From contig JAYUSD010000126.1 of assembly GCA_043755865.1 (NCBI GenBank), forward strand, positions 1-45,983: DNA of 45,983 nt. Reading direction: 5' to 3'. Positions 30,899-38,703 of this stretch are shown piece after piece. Position numbers and translations under genes: made by a program. This DNA is from JANMDU01 sp043755865 (GTDB lineage Bacteria; Pseudomonadota; Gammaproteobacteria; Burkholderiales; Burkholderiaceae_C). The notes under the pieces were generated by a model, which saw only the letters and a list, made by a program, of their open reading frames with translations, had not been told where the DNA came from and did not search any database. Each line of letters begins with the position of its first letter. Position 1 is the first letter of the stretch.

Positions 30899-31450
30899 TT
30901 AAAGTTGGAGCGCTTGTGCGACGCTGCAAACACGCGCAAAGCGCCCATCGAGCACGGTGGCAGTGCGGGTTTTGATATCCGCTGCGCTGAGCGTAGAGCC
31001 ATCGGAGTTTTGCATATCAAAAGTCAGCGTCGCATCCGTCACGTAATCCACCTGCCAGCCCAGATCGCTCGCGTGGCGCGCAGTCGTCTCGCAGCATTGC
31101 TCGGTGCGGATGCCGCTGATGATGAGCTTTTGAATGCCCTGCTGGGTGAGCCACACATCCAGCCCCGTGCCCACCAAAGCGCTGTGGCGAGATTTATGCA
31201 CCGTGTGCGCTGCATCAAAATCAGCCAAACCTTGGAGTGGGCGGATATGGCCGGATTCAAGCGCGAAGGCATTGCTGGCTTGTTTAACGCCATCCACGTG
31301 AAATACCCGAACGATCGGAATGGCTTGACTTAGGCAACCTTCGATCAAAGCGTTTTGATGTTGCAGATAAACAGGCACATTATTGAGAGAAAAATAAGGA
31401 CGATAGCGAAACGATTCTTGTGCGTCAATCAAGATCAAGGCAGTTTTCAT
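30899..31450 (-). CDS. Isochorismatase-family cysteine hydrolase
   Basis: 183 residues with the catalytic triad of the family: Asp in LILIDAQESF (~9), Lys in HTVHKSRHSAL (~86) and Cys in IRTEQCCETTARHASDLG (~119), with the cis-peptide just before. Family members hydrolyse amides (nicotinamide, N-carbamoyl compounds) or isochorismate; the substrate is not decided by sequence. It is upstream of, and in the same direction as, the GlxA regulator gene, a common pairing in Burkholderiales where the regulator controls the hydrolase. Confidence 0.9.
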   Translation of the reverse strand: MKTALILIDAQESFRYRPYFSLNNVPVYLQHQNALIEGCLSQAIPIVRVFHVDGVKQASNAFALESGHIRPLQGLADFDAAHTVHKSRHSALVGTGLDVWLTQQGIQKLIISGIRTEQCCETTARHASDLGWQVDYVTDATLTFDMQNSDGSTLSAADIKTRTATVLDGRFARVCSVAQALQL

Positions 31451-31518
31451 GGAATTGCTCCGGTGTTGAAGATATCCTGATTGTTGGCGGTGATGGCGCT
31501 GTTCATCCTGACGGTTTG

Positions 31519-31550
31519 GGACGAGTATCTATCATTTTCGGACATTAGTT
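31519..31550 (-). promoter_or_regulatory. Candidate regulatory site upstream of the hydrolase-GlxA pair
   Basis: On the minus strand TGTCCGAAAATGATAG then ATACTCGTCCC. The outer words GGGACGA and TCGGACA form an imperfect palindrome ~70 bp before the hydrolase start. An AraC-type operator is an inference from position only. Confidence 0.3.
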
Positions 31551-31660
31551 TTTGCCCTCCGAAGGCCAGCTTGGATCACATTGGCGAAGTGGTACGCCCG
31601 ATGCGCAGCGGCTCAAATTCACTTGCGTTTCATACGCAAGGAAACGCACAGCACACCGTT

Positions 31661-31724
31661 ACTATAAAAATAGTAGCACGCCACGCAATAAATACGCCGG
31701 CTACCGGCTATTTCTGGCATCAAA
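31661..31724 (+). repeat. Dispersed repeat family B, copy 8
   Basis: ACTATAAAAATAGTAGCACG, AATACGCCGGCTACC (31691-31705), tail TTTCTGGCATCAAA. The tail supplies the stop codon of the gamma-glutamylcyclotransferase gene on the opposite strand. Differs from the consensus by TACGCC instead of TATGCC. Confidence 0.85.
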
Positions 31725-32334
31725 CCAGCTTGAGAAGTCGCGCCAACGCATGATCATCAATGCCTTCGGAGAGCAAGCACTCATACGTTCGCACAGCGTA
31801 ATCCAGCGTCGTGCCATAGCGGCCAAACGCTTTTTTGAAAATGTGGCCATATTGCTCAGGCTGAAGGTGCCCACAATAACTCGGGCTGCTGCGCGCCAGT
31901 GTAAAGGCCAGCGCACTCACGATGCCATGTGCAGTGCGGCACTGTAGCCAGCGCGGCTCATACACATCGCCGGGCATCTCTCGAAACCACAGGTCTGCCA
32001 GCGCTTGGCTTGCGCGCGCCGCGGGAATGCGAAACACCACGCCTTGGCAGCTGCCACCGCTGAGCAGCGCAAAGACGAGGCCCGGGCATTCCGGTGTGCC
32101 TCGATTGATCGTGCTCCACATATGCAGGGCGCGATGCCAACCATGCACGCGAGCAGCGCGGCGTTCTGAAAATTCAAATTCTTGCCGCCAAATCAAGGAG
32201 GCATAGCCAAATACCCAGAGATCGCCTCCAAAATGCTGCTCCTTTGCCTGCGCATGCCACTGCTTGCGCACGTTTTCAAGCACTTCATGCGCATAAGAAG
32301 GCGCATTATTTGGGTTGGCGTGCGTTGCAGTCAT
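31720..32334 (-). CDS. Gamma-glutamylcyclotransferase, ChaC type (glutathione-specific)
   Basis: 204 residues. The substrate-binding loop LWVFGYASLIW (~39-49) and the catalytic Glu in LWFREMPGDVYEPRWLQC (~114-131) identify the ChaC family, which cleaves glutathione to 5-oxoproline and Cys-Gly in the cytosol. An N-terminal extension of ~35 residues before the fold is polar and not conserved. The last residues (RLLKLV) and stop are formed by a repeat B tail, so the native C-terminus may have been replaced. It is divergent from the OmpA-like gene with 44 bp between starts. Confidence 0.9.
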   Translation of the reverse strand: MTATHANPNNAPSYAHEVLENVRKQWHAQAKEQHFGGDLWVFGYASLIWRQEFEFSERRAARVHGWHRALHMWSTINRGTPECPGLVFALLSGGSCQGVVFRIPAARASQALADLWFREMPGDVYEPRWLQCRTAHGIVSALAFTLARSSPSYCGHLQPEQYGHIFKKAFGRYGTTLDYAVRTYECLLSEGIDDHALARLLKLV

Positions 32335-32378
32335 GAGCTCAATTTACAATATGCCATTGTTTTAAAACGGAGTTTGCA

Positions 32379-32927
32379 ATGTTCTCACAAGATGACGAAA
32401 GCTCGGGCGTTGCCCTAGGTGTGGTGTTTGGTGTAATTTTTTTGGTGGTCAGCATGGTGATCGGCGTGGCGATTTATCAAAACAATAAGTCGACCAAGAT
32501 GGCCAAGACGGCTATGGCTGGCGCGCCTGTAGTCGCTCCTGTCGTTGTTGCCCCCATAGCAGCGGTGGCGATGATGCCAGCAGCTGCGAGCGCTGAAGCA
32601 GCCAGCGTGAAGGTGGAAAACGGGGTGGTGAAGTTTTACTTCGCGCCTGGCAAAGTCGAGTTGGCGCAAGATGGCGGGAAGGCTTTGACGGATATTTTGG
32701 CTGCGGCTAAAACCGGTAGAAAAGTTGGCATTAGCGGCTATGTGGATCCCTCGGGCGATGCTGCAAAAAATGCCGAGCTAGCCAAGCAGCGCGCATTTGC
32801 TGTGCGTGATTTGCTTACAGGCTCGGGCGTGGCCGCTGATCAGGTTGTGCTTGTACGACCCAACGATATCAAAGCCGGCGCCACCAGTGCTGCTGAAGGA
32901 CGCCGCGTAGAAGTGTTCATGATCTAA
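32379..32927 (+). CDS. OmpA-family protein with N-terminal membrane anchor
   Basis: 182 residues; GGAG 7 bases before ATG. One membrane segment, GVALGVVFGVIFLVVSMVIGVAIY (~10-33), is followed by an alanine/valine/proline-rich linker and a C-terminal OmpA/MotB-like peptidoglycan-binding domain (~75-182): VKFYFAPGKVEL, VGISGYVDPSGDAAKNAELAKQRA and GRRVEVFM. The canonical NxxLSxxRA is represented by NAELAKQRAFAVRDLL. Probably anchored in the inner membrane with the OmpA domain in the periplasm. Function unknown. A clear terminator follows. Confidence 0.88.
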   Translation: MFSQDDESSGVALGVVFGVIFLVVSMVIGVAIYQNNKSTKMAKTAMAGAPVVAPVVVAPIAAVAMMPAAASAEAASVKVENGVVKFYFAPGKVELAQDGGKALTDILAAAKTGRKVGISGYVDPSGDAAKNAELAKQRAFAVRDLLTGSGVAADQVVLVRPNDIKAGATSAAEGRRVEVFMI

Positions 32928-32944
32928 ACGCAAATGCGTCTGCC

Positions 32945-32972
32945 AAAAAGCCGCTCAATGAAGCGGCTTTTT
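32945..32972 (+). terminator. Rho-independent terminator behind the OmpA-like gene
   Basis: AAAAAGCCGCT / AGCGGCTTTTT stem of 11 bp with CAATGA loop and T-run; symmetrical, so it could act in both directions. Confidence 0.88.
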
Positions 32973-32996
32973 GTTGCACTCTTGTAACTTAGCCGC

Positions 32997-33042
32997 TGGT
33001 CAAAATCGGCTAATCATCGTATGATTGCGTAACTAAGTTACA
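32997..33042 (+). promoter_or_regulatory. Candidate edd promoter with HexR-like operator
   Basis: TGGTCA (32997), 17-bp spacer, TATGAT (33020-33025). Across the expected start site lies the 13-bp palindrome GTAACTAAGTTAC (33029-33041). The recalled HexR consensus TGTAATNNNATTACA differs only by symmetrical T-to-C and A-to-G changes plus the first base. A further half-site, TGTAACTTAG, lies at 32983. A repressor there would block edd-eda transcription. Confidence 0.6.
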
Positions 33043-33057
33043 TCAAATTTTTGTTTT

Positions 33058-34878
33058 ATGAAACTCCACCCTACCATTGAAGCGGTGACACTGCGTATTC
33101 GCCAGCGCAGTGCGCCCACGCGAAGCGCCTATCTTGCGCAAGTCAAGGCGGCAGCACAACGCGACCGCGGTGCGGATCGCATGGGTTGCGCCAATGTAGC
33201 GCATGCATTCGCGGCATTGCCTGCCAATGATAAATTCAAAGTGGTGGTGGAGAAGGCGCCAAACATCGGGATCGTCAATGCCTACAACGACATGCTCTCG
33301 GCGCATGCGCCGCTCGCAGGCTTTCCCGGCATCATCAAAGACGAGCTGCGCAAGCATGGCGCCACCGCGCAAGTCGCAGGCGGCGTGCCGGCGATGTGTG
33401 ATGGCGTGACGCAAGGCACAGCGGGCATGGAGCTTTCGCTTTTTTCTAGAGACAACATCGCCCAAGGCACGGCCATTGCGCTCTCGCACGATGTGTTTGA
33501 CGGCGCTTTGATGCTCGGTGTCTGCGACAAAATCGTGCCAGGGCTCTTGATTGGGGCTTTGCATTTTGGGCATTTGCCCACGGTGTTTGTGCCAGCGGGC
33601 CCGATGACATCCGGCCTGTCAAACAACGAAAAGGCGAAAGTGCGCGAGTTGGCAGCGCAAGGCTTGGTGGGCCGCAAAGAATTGATGGCGGCCGAGTCCA
33701 AGGCCTATCACGGCATGGGCACATGTACTTTTTACGGCACGGCCAACAGCAATCAAATGCTTTTGGAGGCGATGGGTTTGCATGTGCCCGGCACGGCTTT
33801 TGTGAACCCTGATGAAGCCACCGGCGGCAATCTGCGCGAGCTGCTCACGCGCGAGGCGGCGCGAACGGTGCTGGCAGCTTTTAAGGCGGGAAAGTGCATT
33901 GGGGAGCTGGTCGATGAGCGCTGCATCGTCAACGCGATGGTGGCCTTGCTTGCCACCGGTGGCTCGACCAATCATTTGATTCACTGGGTGGCCGTGGCTC
34001 GCGTGGCGGGCATCATCATTGATTGGGATGATTTTTCTGCCCTTTCAGCCAGCGTGCCCTTGCTGACGCATGTGTATCCCAATGGCAGCGCCGATGTAAA
34101 TCAGTTTCAAGCAGCAGGCGGGCCGGGTTTTGTGATCCGCGAGCTCCTGGATGCGGGCTTTATGCATGCCGATGTGATGACGGTGGCCAGCAGCCTGCGT
34201 GAGTACACCAAGATTCCCAGCGCATCTGCCGATACGCTCGTATGGAGCGCTATCGGCGCGAGCAAAGACATGTCTGTCGTGCGCCCAGCCGCAGATCCGT
34301 TCAGCGCCACAGGTGGCTTGAAATTGCTACAAGGCAATTTGGGCCGCAGCGTGATGAAGGTATCGGCTGTGCCCGAGGATCGTCACATCATCGAAGCACC
34401 CGCAAAAGTTTTTGACAGCCAAGAGGCGATGCTCGCCGCATTCAAAGCCGGCGAGATGGACAAAGACATGATCGTTGTCGTGCGCTGGCAAGGCCCGCGT
34501 GCCAATGGCATGCCTGAGCTGCACAAACTCACCCCGCCGCTGGCCGTGTTGCAAGGCAAGGGTTATAGGGTGGCGCTGGTGACGGACGGGCGCATGAGCG
34601 GCGCATCGGGCAAAGTGCCCGCAGCCATTCACGTGAGCCCAGAAGCGCTGGCTGGCGGGCCGTTGGCCAAGCTGATGGATGGTGACATCGTGCGGCTCGA
34701 TAGCGTGGCCGGTACACTTCAAGCGCTTGTGCTGGAGGCCCAATGGAATGAGCGGCCCTTGGCGCAAATGCCGCAATCTTTGATGGAGTCCAACGGCATT
34801 GGCATGGGTCGGCCATTGTTTGCCGCCTCGCGTCGCCATGCCCTGACCGCTGAAGAAGGAGCCTGTTCATGGCTTTAA
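33058..34878 (+). CDS. edd: Phosphogluconate dehydratase
   Basis: 606 residues, the normal length. Iron-sulfur dehydratase converting 6-phosphogluconate to KDPG, first step of the Entner-Doudoroff pathway. IlvD/Edd signatures: NIGIVNAYNDMLSAHAPL (~69-86), PAMCDGVTQGTAGMELS (~111-127), LGVCDKIVPGLLIGAL and GTCTFYGTANSNQMLLEAMG (~220-239), where the three cysteines (MCDG, VCDK, TCTF) are the cluster ligands; LVTDGRMSGASGKVPAAIH near 510. Overlaps eda by 10 bp. The leader has no Shine-Dalgarno; a palindromic operator overlaps the likely transcription start. Confidence 0.97.
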   Translation: MKLHPTIEAVTLRIRQRSAPTRSAYLAQVKAAAQRDRGADRMGCANVAHAFAALPANDKFKVVVEKAPNIGIVNAYNDMLSAHAPLAGFPGIIKDELRKHGATAQVAGGVPAMCDGVTQGTAGMELSLFSRDNIAQGTAIALSHDVFDGALMLGVCDKIVPGLLIGALHFGHLPTVFVPAGPMTSGLSNNEKAKVRELAAQGLVGRKELMAAESKAYHGMGTCTFYGTANSNQMLLEAMGLHVPGTAFVNPDEATGGNLRELLTREAARTVLAAFKAGKCIGELVDERCIVNAMVALLATGGSTNHLIHWVAVARVAGIIIDWDDFSALSASVPLLTHVYPNGSADVNQFQAAGGPGFVIRELLDAGFMHADVMTVASSLREYTKIPSASADTLVWSAIGASKDMSVVRPAADPFSATGGLKLLQGNLGRSVMKVSAVPEDRHIIEAPAKVFDSQEAMLAAFKAGEMDKDMIVVVRWQGPRANGMPELHKLTPPLAVLQGKGYRVALVTDGRMSGASGKVPAAIHVSPEALAGGPLAKLMDGDIVRLDSVAGTLQALVLEAQWNERPLAQMPQSLMESNGIGMGRPLFAASRRHALTAEEGACSWL

Positions 34879-35516
34879 AAACTCTTGCGGCACAGCTCAC
34901 ATCGCTGGAGGTGATGCAAGACGCACCCGTGATTCCAGTGATCGTCTTGAACGATGTTGCTCATGCCGTGCCGATGGCTCGCGCACTCGTTGCTGGCGGT
35001 ATTCGCATGCTGGAAGTTACGTTGCGCACAGCCGTGGCGCTGCAGTGCATTGAGCGCATTGCCAAAGAAGTCCCCGAGGCCGTGGTGGGCGCGGGTACAG
35101 TGCGAACGCCATCTGAGGCCGAAGCGGCAGCGCGCGCGGGCGCGAGGTTTGCCGTGAGCCCGGGTTTTACGAATGCGGTGGGCCAAGCGTGTCGAGATCA
35201 TGGCCTGCCTTTGCTGCCCGGCGTGGCCACAGGCAGCGAGATCATGATGGCTTGCGAGGCGGGTTATCGCGAGCTCAAATTTTTCCCTGCGATGCAAGCA
35301 GGTGGCCCGGCGATGCTCAAAGCATGGAGCGGCCCGTTTTTCGATGTGAAGTTTTGCCCCACAGGTGGCGTGAGCCTTGCCAACGCGAAAGAGTTTCTGA
35401 GCTTGCCCAATGTGATTTGCGTGGGCGGCTCATGGCTTGTGCCCAATGATGCATTGGCTTCGGGCGATTGGGCACGCATGACCTCGCTCGCCTCTGAGGC
35501 CGCACGTATTTCTTAA
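34869..35516 (+). CDS. eda: 2-keto-3-deoxy-6-phosphogluconate aldolase
   Basis: 215 residues. Splits KDPG into pyruvate and glyceraldehyde 3-phosphate. Catalytic Glu in IRMLEVTLRT (~49) and Schiff-base Lys in YRELKFFPAMQAGGPAMLKA (~137); the phosphate site is PTGGVSLANAKEFL and VGGSWLVP. AAGGA is 8-12 bases before its ATG inside the edd gene. Transcribed with edd, with overlapping reading frames. The stop codon is at the edge of a repeat B copy. Confidence 0.96.
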   Translation: MALKTLAAQLTSLEVMQDAPVIPVIVLNDVAHAVPMARALVAGGIRMLEVTLRTAVALQCIERIAKEVPEAVVGAGTVRTPSEAEAAARAGARFAVSPGFTNAVGQACRDHGLPLLPGVATGSEIMMACEAGYRELKFFPAMQAGGPAMLKAWSGPFFDVKFCPTGGVSLANAKEFLSLPNVICVGGSWLVPNDALASGDWARMTSLASEAARIS

Positions 35517-35574
35517 GCGTTTGGAGGCGTTTGCCGGCGTATTTGTTGCGTAGAGTGCTATTGTATTTGTAGCG
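35512..35574 (-). repeat. Dispersed repeat family B, copy 9
   Basis: Reverse orientation: GTTTGCCGGCGTATTTGTTG, then CGTAGAGTGCTATTGTATTT. Its tail TTAAGCG contains the eda stop. TACGCCGGC replaces TATGCCGGC, as in copy 8. Confidence 0.83.
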
Positions 35575-35604
35575 ATGTGCATTTATTACTGCTGGGAGCG
35601 GCTG

Positions 35605-35720
35605 CGAATTTTCAGCGCTGCGCTTTGGGTATCCCACACTGCTCGTGTCCCCCGCCGGCTTTGCCGTCTCCTCCTCGACCTCGCTGCGTGAGATACCCAA
35701 ATCACAGCGCCGAAAATTCG
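35605..35720 (+). repeat. Armed hairpin element E
   Basis: 29-bp arms (35605-35633 starting CGAATTTTCAGCGCTG; 35692-35720 ending CCGAAAATTCG) pair with few mismatches. The 58-bp core contains TGTCCCCCGCCGGC, TCTCCTCCTCGACC and TCGCTGCGTGA. The same core occurs in opposite orientation in element F. Confidence 0.82.
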
Positions 35721-35803
35721 TGGCCTAGTCGCGATATTCAATAGTTGTACTTCGTCAGCACTGACAGCACGCTGAGATCGACCTTTGTTCGCCAACCATT
35801 TGG

Positions 35804-35925
35804 CTTGGTCTGCTGCCTGGGATTGGGTTGTTTCTCGCAGCGAAGTCAAGGAGGAGCGCATGCCGCAGGCCAGCGCGGGGGACATTCGCGGAGGGGAACA
35901 GCCCAAGCGCAGGCGGCAGACCAAG
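35804..35925 (-). repeat. Armed hairpin element F (reverse partner of E)
   Basis: 29-bp arms (35804-35832, CTTGGTCTGCTGCCTGG...; 35897-35925) pair with about five mismatches. On the minus strand the core reads AATGTCCCCCGCGCTGGCC, GCGCTCCTCCTTGACTTCG, CTGCGAGA, matching the core of E; the arms differ from those of E. Separated from E by 83 bp. Confidence 0.78.
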
Positions 35926-35950
35926 GCTGGCGTGCCGACATCCTCGTGAG

Positions 35951-37240
35951 TTACTTCGAATCGCGATTCAAAAGCGCATAAAGCAATATCGCCCCAAAAG
36001 TCGCCGTACCGATGCCGCCCAGCGCGAAGCTGCCGAATTTCAAAGTGAAATCCCCCGTGCCCAAAATCAAAGTAATCGCTGCCACGATCAGGTTTTTATT
36101 CTGAGAAAAATCCACCCGGTTATCGACCCAGATTTTTGCACCCGCCGCTGCAATCAAGCCAAACACCACAATGCTCACGCCGCCCATCACAGGCAATGGA
36201 ATCGCCTGAATCAGCGCACCGAATTTTGGGGAAAAGCCCAGCACCACAGCGAGCAGGCCAGCCACGATAAACATCGCGGTCGAATACACCTTGGTTGCGC
36301 CCATCACCCCAATGTTTTCTGCATACGTCGTCACGCCCGTGCCTCCGGATGAGCCGCTCACCATCGTGGCAACGCCATCGCCGATGAAGGCGCGGCCCAT
36401 GTATTGATCCAAGTTTTTGCCTGTCATCGCCGTCACGGCTTTGATATGACCGAGATTTTCTGCGATCAGAATCACGGCCACAGGCGCGATCAGCAGCATC
36501 GCATTCGCGCTAAACACCGGGGCTGAAAAATTGGGCATACCGATCCAAGCGGCACTCATCAAGCCACTGAAATCCATTGCTTTACCGAGGCCCATGCCAT
36601 TGGCGAGAATCGCATAAATGATGCTGGCCACAATCAAGCCGATCAAAATGAGCAAGCGCTGTGCCATGCCGCGCGTCATCACCGCCACCAGGCCCACACT
36701 CACAAATGTGACGGCCTGCATCCAAGAATCAAAATTGCTGGATGCCATATTTTTGATCGGCACGCCTGCAAGATTCAGCCCAATCACTGCCACCACCGCG
36801 CCGGTAACCACAGGCGGCATGAAGCGTTCAATCCAACCGGTGCCCACCATCTGGACGATCACGCCAATCAAGACGATCAATGCACCGCAGGCAATGATGC
36901 CCCCGAGCGCCACGCCGATATTTGCATTGGGCCCTTTGCCGGCATACGCTGTGGCCGCGATCACCACGCCAATAAATGCGAAGCTTGATCCCAAATAACT
37001 GGGCACTTTGCCGCCGGTGATGAAGAAGAAAAGAAGCGTGCCGATGCCGCTCATGAGAATGGCCACATTCGGATCAAAGCCCATCAAAATCGGCGCGAGC
37101 ACGGTCGCGCCAAACATCGCAATCACATGCTGCACACCGAGCGCTGCTGTTTGCCCCCAAGGTAAGCGCTCATCGGGCGCAATCACGCCGCCTGAGGCCA
37201 AGGTGGCCGAAGATTTTTCCGTCCAATCAAACATGCCCAT
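35951..37240 (-). CDS. uraA: Uracil-xanthine permease (UraA/NCS2 family)
   Basis: 429 residues from ATG 37240, preceded by GGAG with a 6-base spacer; a 29-residue upstream extension is rejected. Nucleobase:proton symporter with 14 membrane segments. NCS2 motifs: AALGVQHVIAMFGATVLAPI (~31-50), ILIAENLGHIKAV (~255-267), then GDGVATMVSGSSGGTGVTTY and AENIGVMGATKVYST (~285-318), which match the UraA/PyrP subgroup with the conserved Glu and Gly-rich half-helix. Lies downstream of waaA by ~140 bp, so an own promoter is likely. Downstream are the repeat elements E and F. Confidence 0.94.
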   Translation of the reverse strand: MGMFDWTEKSSATLASGGVIAPDERLPWGQTAALGVQHVIAMFGATVLAPILMGFDPNVAILMSGIGTLLFFFITGGKVPSYLGSSFAFIGVVIAATAYAGKGPNANIGVALGGIIACGALIVLIGVIVQMVGTGWIERFMPPVVTGAVVAVIGLNLAGVPIKNMASSNFDSWMQAVTFVSVGLVAVMTRGMAQRLLILIGLIVASIIYAILANGMGLGKAMDFSGLMSAAWIGMPNFSAPVFSANAMLLIAPVAVILIAENLGHIKAVTAMTGKNLDQYMGRAFIGDGVATMVSGSSGGTGVTTYAENIGVMGATKVYSTAMFIVAGLLAVVLGFSPKFGALIQAIPLPVMGGVSIVVFGLIAAAGAKIWVDNRVDFSQNKNLIVAAITLILGTGDFTLKFGSFALGGIGTATFGAILLYALLNRDSK

Positions 37241-37378
37241 GCTTTTCTCCTGTTGTGGTGCAGCGAAGGTGCTGCTGAGTTTTAAATGCAAAATGCTTGC
37301 CGATGCTAAACGCTTCGCAAGGCGCATGCAAGCTGCGGTGCAGCATGACGTCTGCGTGCGGTCTGCAACCCAATGGCC

Positions 37379-38689
37379 TCAATCTTTGAGCTGCTGCGAA
37401 ATCGCCTGTGCCATACGCTGCGCTGCGCCGCGCGATTGCGCCAGCCATGCGCGGCCTTGGGTGACTAGCTGCTGCATCTCGCTGGGGCTTTGCAACGTGC
37501 GTTGGGCCTGCGCCAAGGCGTGCGCCAAGTCTGTGCAGCGCAAAGCGGCATGCATGGCTTGCGCGGTTTCGCTGGCCTCAGAAAAATTAAATGTGTGCGG
37601 CCCCATCACGACCGGGCAGCCCGCAGCAATCGCCTCGATCAAGTTTTGCCCGCCGCATGGCGCAAAGCTGCCGCCGAGCAAGGCAATATCGGCCAGCGCG
37701 TAATACAGCGCCATCTCTGCCATGGTGTCGCCCAGCCAGATGTCGGCTACTGTTGGTCTGTCATTCCAACTGCTGCGCCGCGATACGCTCATGCCTGCCT
37801 GCTCACACAAGCGCTGCACCTCATCAAAGCGCTGCGGATGGCGCGGCACGATCATCCATTGAATCTGTTTGCTTTGCGCATTTGCTATTGATTCAGTAGC
37901 ACTCTGCGCATATCCTATGCCGGCTAGGTGTCGAATTTGCTCTAAAAATTGCGCTTCTTCGCCTTCGCGGCTGCTGGCCAGCAAGATGATGTGTTTGTTT
38001 GCGCAACTGGCTTTAAATTGCTTGCCCTGCTTGATCAAATCGTCTTGCGCAGACACATCGTATTTCACATTGCCCAGCACCTGCACTTGGCTTGCGCCCA
38101 CTGCGCTCAAGCGTTCAGCATCGCTTTGAGTCTGCGCGAGCACTTGTGCGAAGCTGCCATAAGAAGGCCGCGCGAGAGCAGCAAAGCGCAGCGCGTTGGC
38201 TTGTGATTTCTCGCTCAGCCGTGCATTGGCCAAAATCATGGGCACGCGTGCAACTTGTGCAGCTGCACAAAGATTGGGCCACACCTCGGTCTCCATCACA
38301 ATGCCAATGCGCGGTTTGAAATGCGCCATGAATTTTTGCGTGGCAGCTGTACTGTCCCACGGCTGCCAGACCTGCACATCACCGGCTTGCAACAACTTTG
38401 CGCCTTCTTCGCGCCCAGTGGCCGTGCCATGCGTGAGTAACAGCTTCATTGCCGGAATCTGCTTCCTCAACTCGCGCAGCAAAATCGCCGCAGCGCGCGT
38501 CTCGCCCAAAGAGACGGCGTGAATCCACACCCAGCCGCTGGATGGCGCTTGGCGATACCGAGCGAAGCGCTCGTCGATCCATTGGCCATAGAGCGGTTCT
38601 TTGATGGCGCGGCGCTTAAGCCGTAGTCGGATAACCGGCTGCAACGCAGCGGTCAGCAGGCTGTACAAAAAGAATGCCAACGCCTGCAT
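37379..38689 (-). CDS. waaA: 3-deoxy-D-manno-octulosonic acid (Kdo) transferase
   Basis: 436 residues. Adds Kdo to lipid A precursor at the inner-membrane cytoplasmic face; N-terminal anchor ALAFFLYSLLTAAL. N-domain WIHAVSLGETRAA (~54-66, with the catalytic Glu) and METEVWPNL (~131-139); C-domain MIVPRHPQRFDEV, then LLGGSFAPCGGQNLIEAIA (~344-362) for CMP-Kdo binding. The linker LAGIGYAQSATESIANAQS (~254-272) is encoded by repeat B copy 10, an insertion between the two GT-B domains. Follows manB by 14 bp and is likely co-transcribed with it, consistent with a shared role in envelope sugar synthesis. Confidence 0.95.
   Translation of the reverse strand: MQALAFFLYSLLTAALQPVIRLRLKRRAIKEPLYGQWIDERFARYRQAPSSGWVWIHAVSLGETRAAAILLRELRKQIPAMKLLLTHGTATGREEGAKLLQAGDVQVWQPWDSTAATQKFMAHFKPRIGIVMETEVWPNLCAAAQVARVPMILANARLSEKSQANALRFAALARPSYGSFAQVLAQTQSDAERLSAVGASQVQVLGNVKYDVSAQDDLIKQGKQFKASCANKHIILLASSREGEEAQFLEQIRHLAGIGYAQSATESIANAQSKQIQWMIVPRHPQRFDEVQRLCEQAGMSVSRRSSWNDRPTVADIWLGDTMAEMALYYALADIALLGGSFAPCGGQNLIEAIAAGCPVVMGPHTFNFSEASETAQAMHAALRCTDLAHALAQAQRTLQSPSEMQQLVTQGRAWLAQSRGAAQRMAQAISQQLKD
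37884..37948 (+). repeat. Dispersed repeat family B, copy 10 (inside waaA)
   Basis: GCTATTGATTCAGTAGCACT, CTGCGCATATCCTATGCCGG, CTAGGTGTCGAATTTGCTCT then AAAAA. Near-consensus across all 65 bp, read in frame through waaA on the other strand. Confidence 0.92.
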
Positions 38690-38703
38690 GTTGCCGAGCG
38701 CTT

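Noticed and set aside
35586..35924. Minus-strand open frame of 112 codons spanning elements E and F
   Set aside because: It is formed almost wholly by the two armed hairpin elements, starts inside a repeat arm, and has no family motif; arginine-rich low-complexity end. I treat it as a by-product of the repeats.
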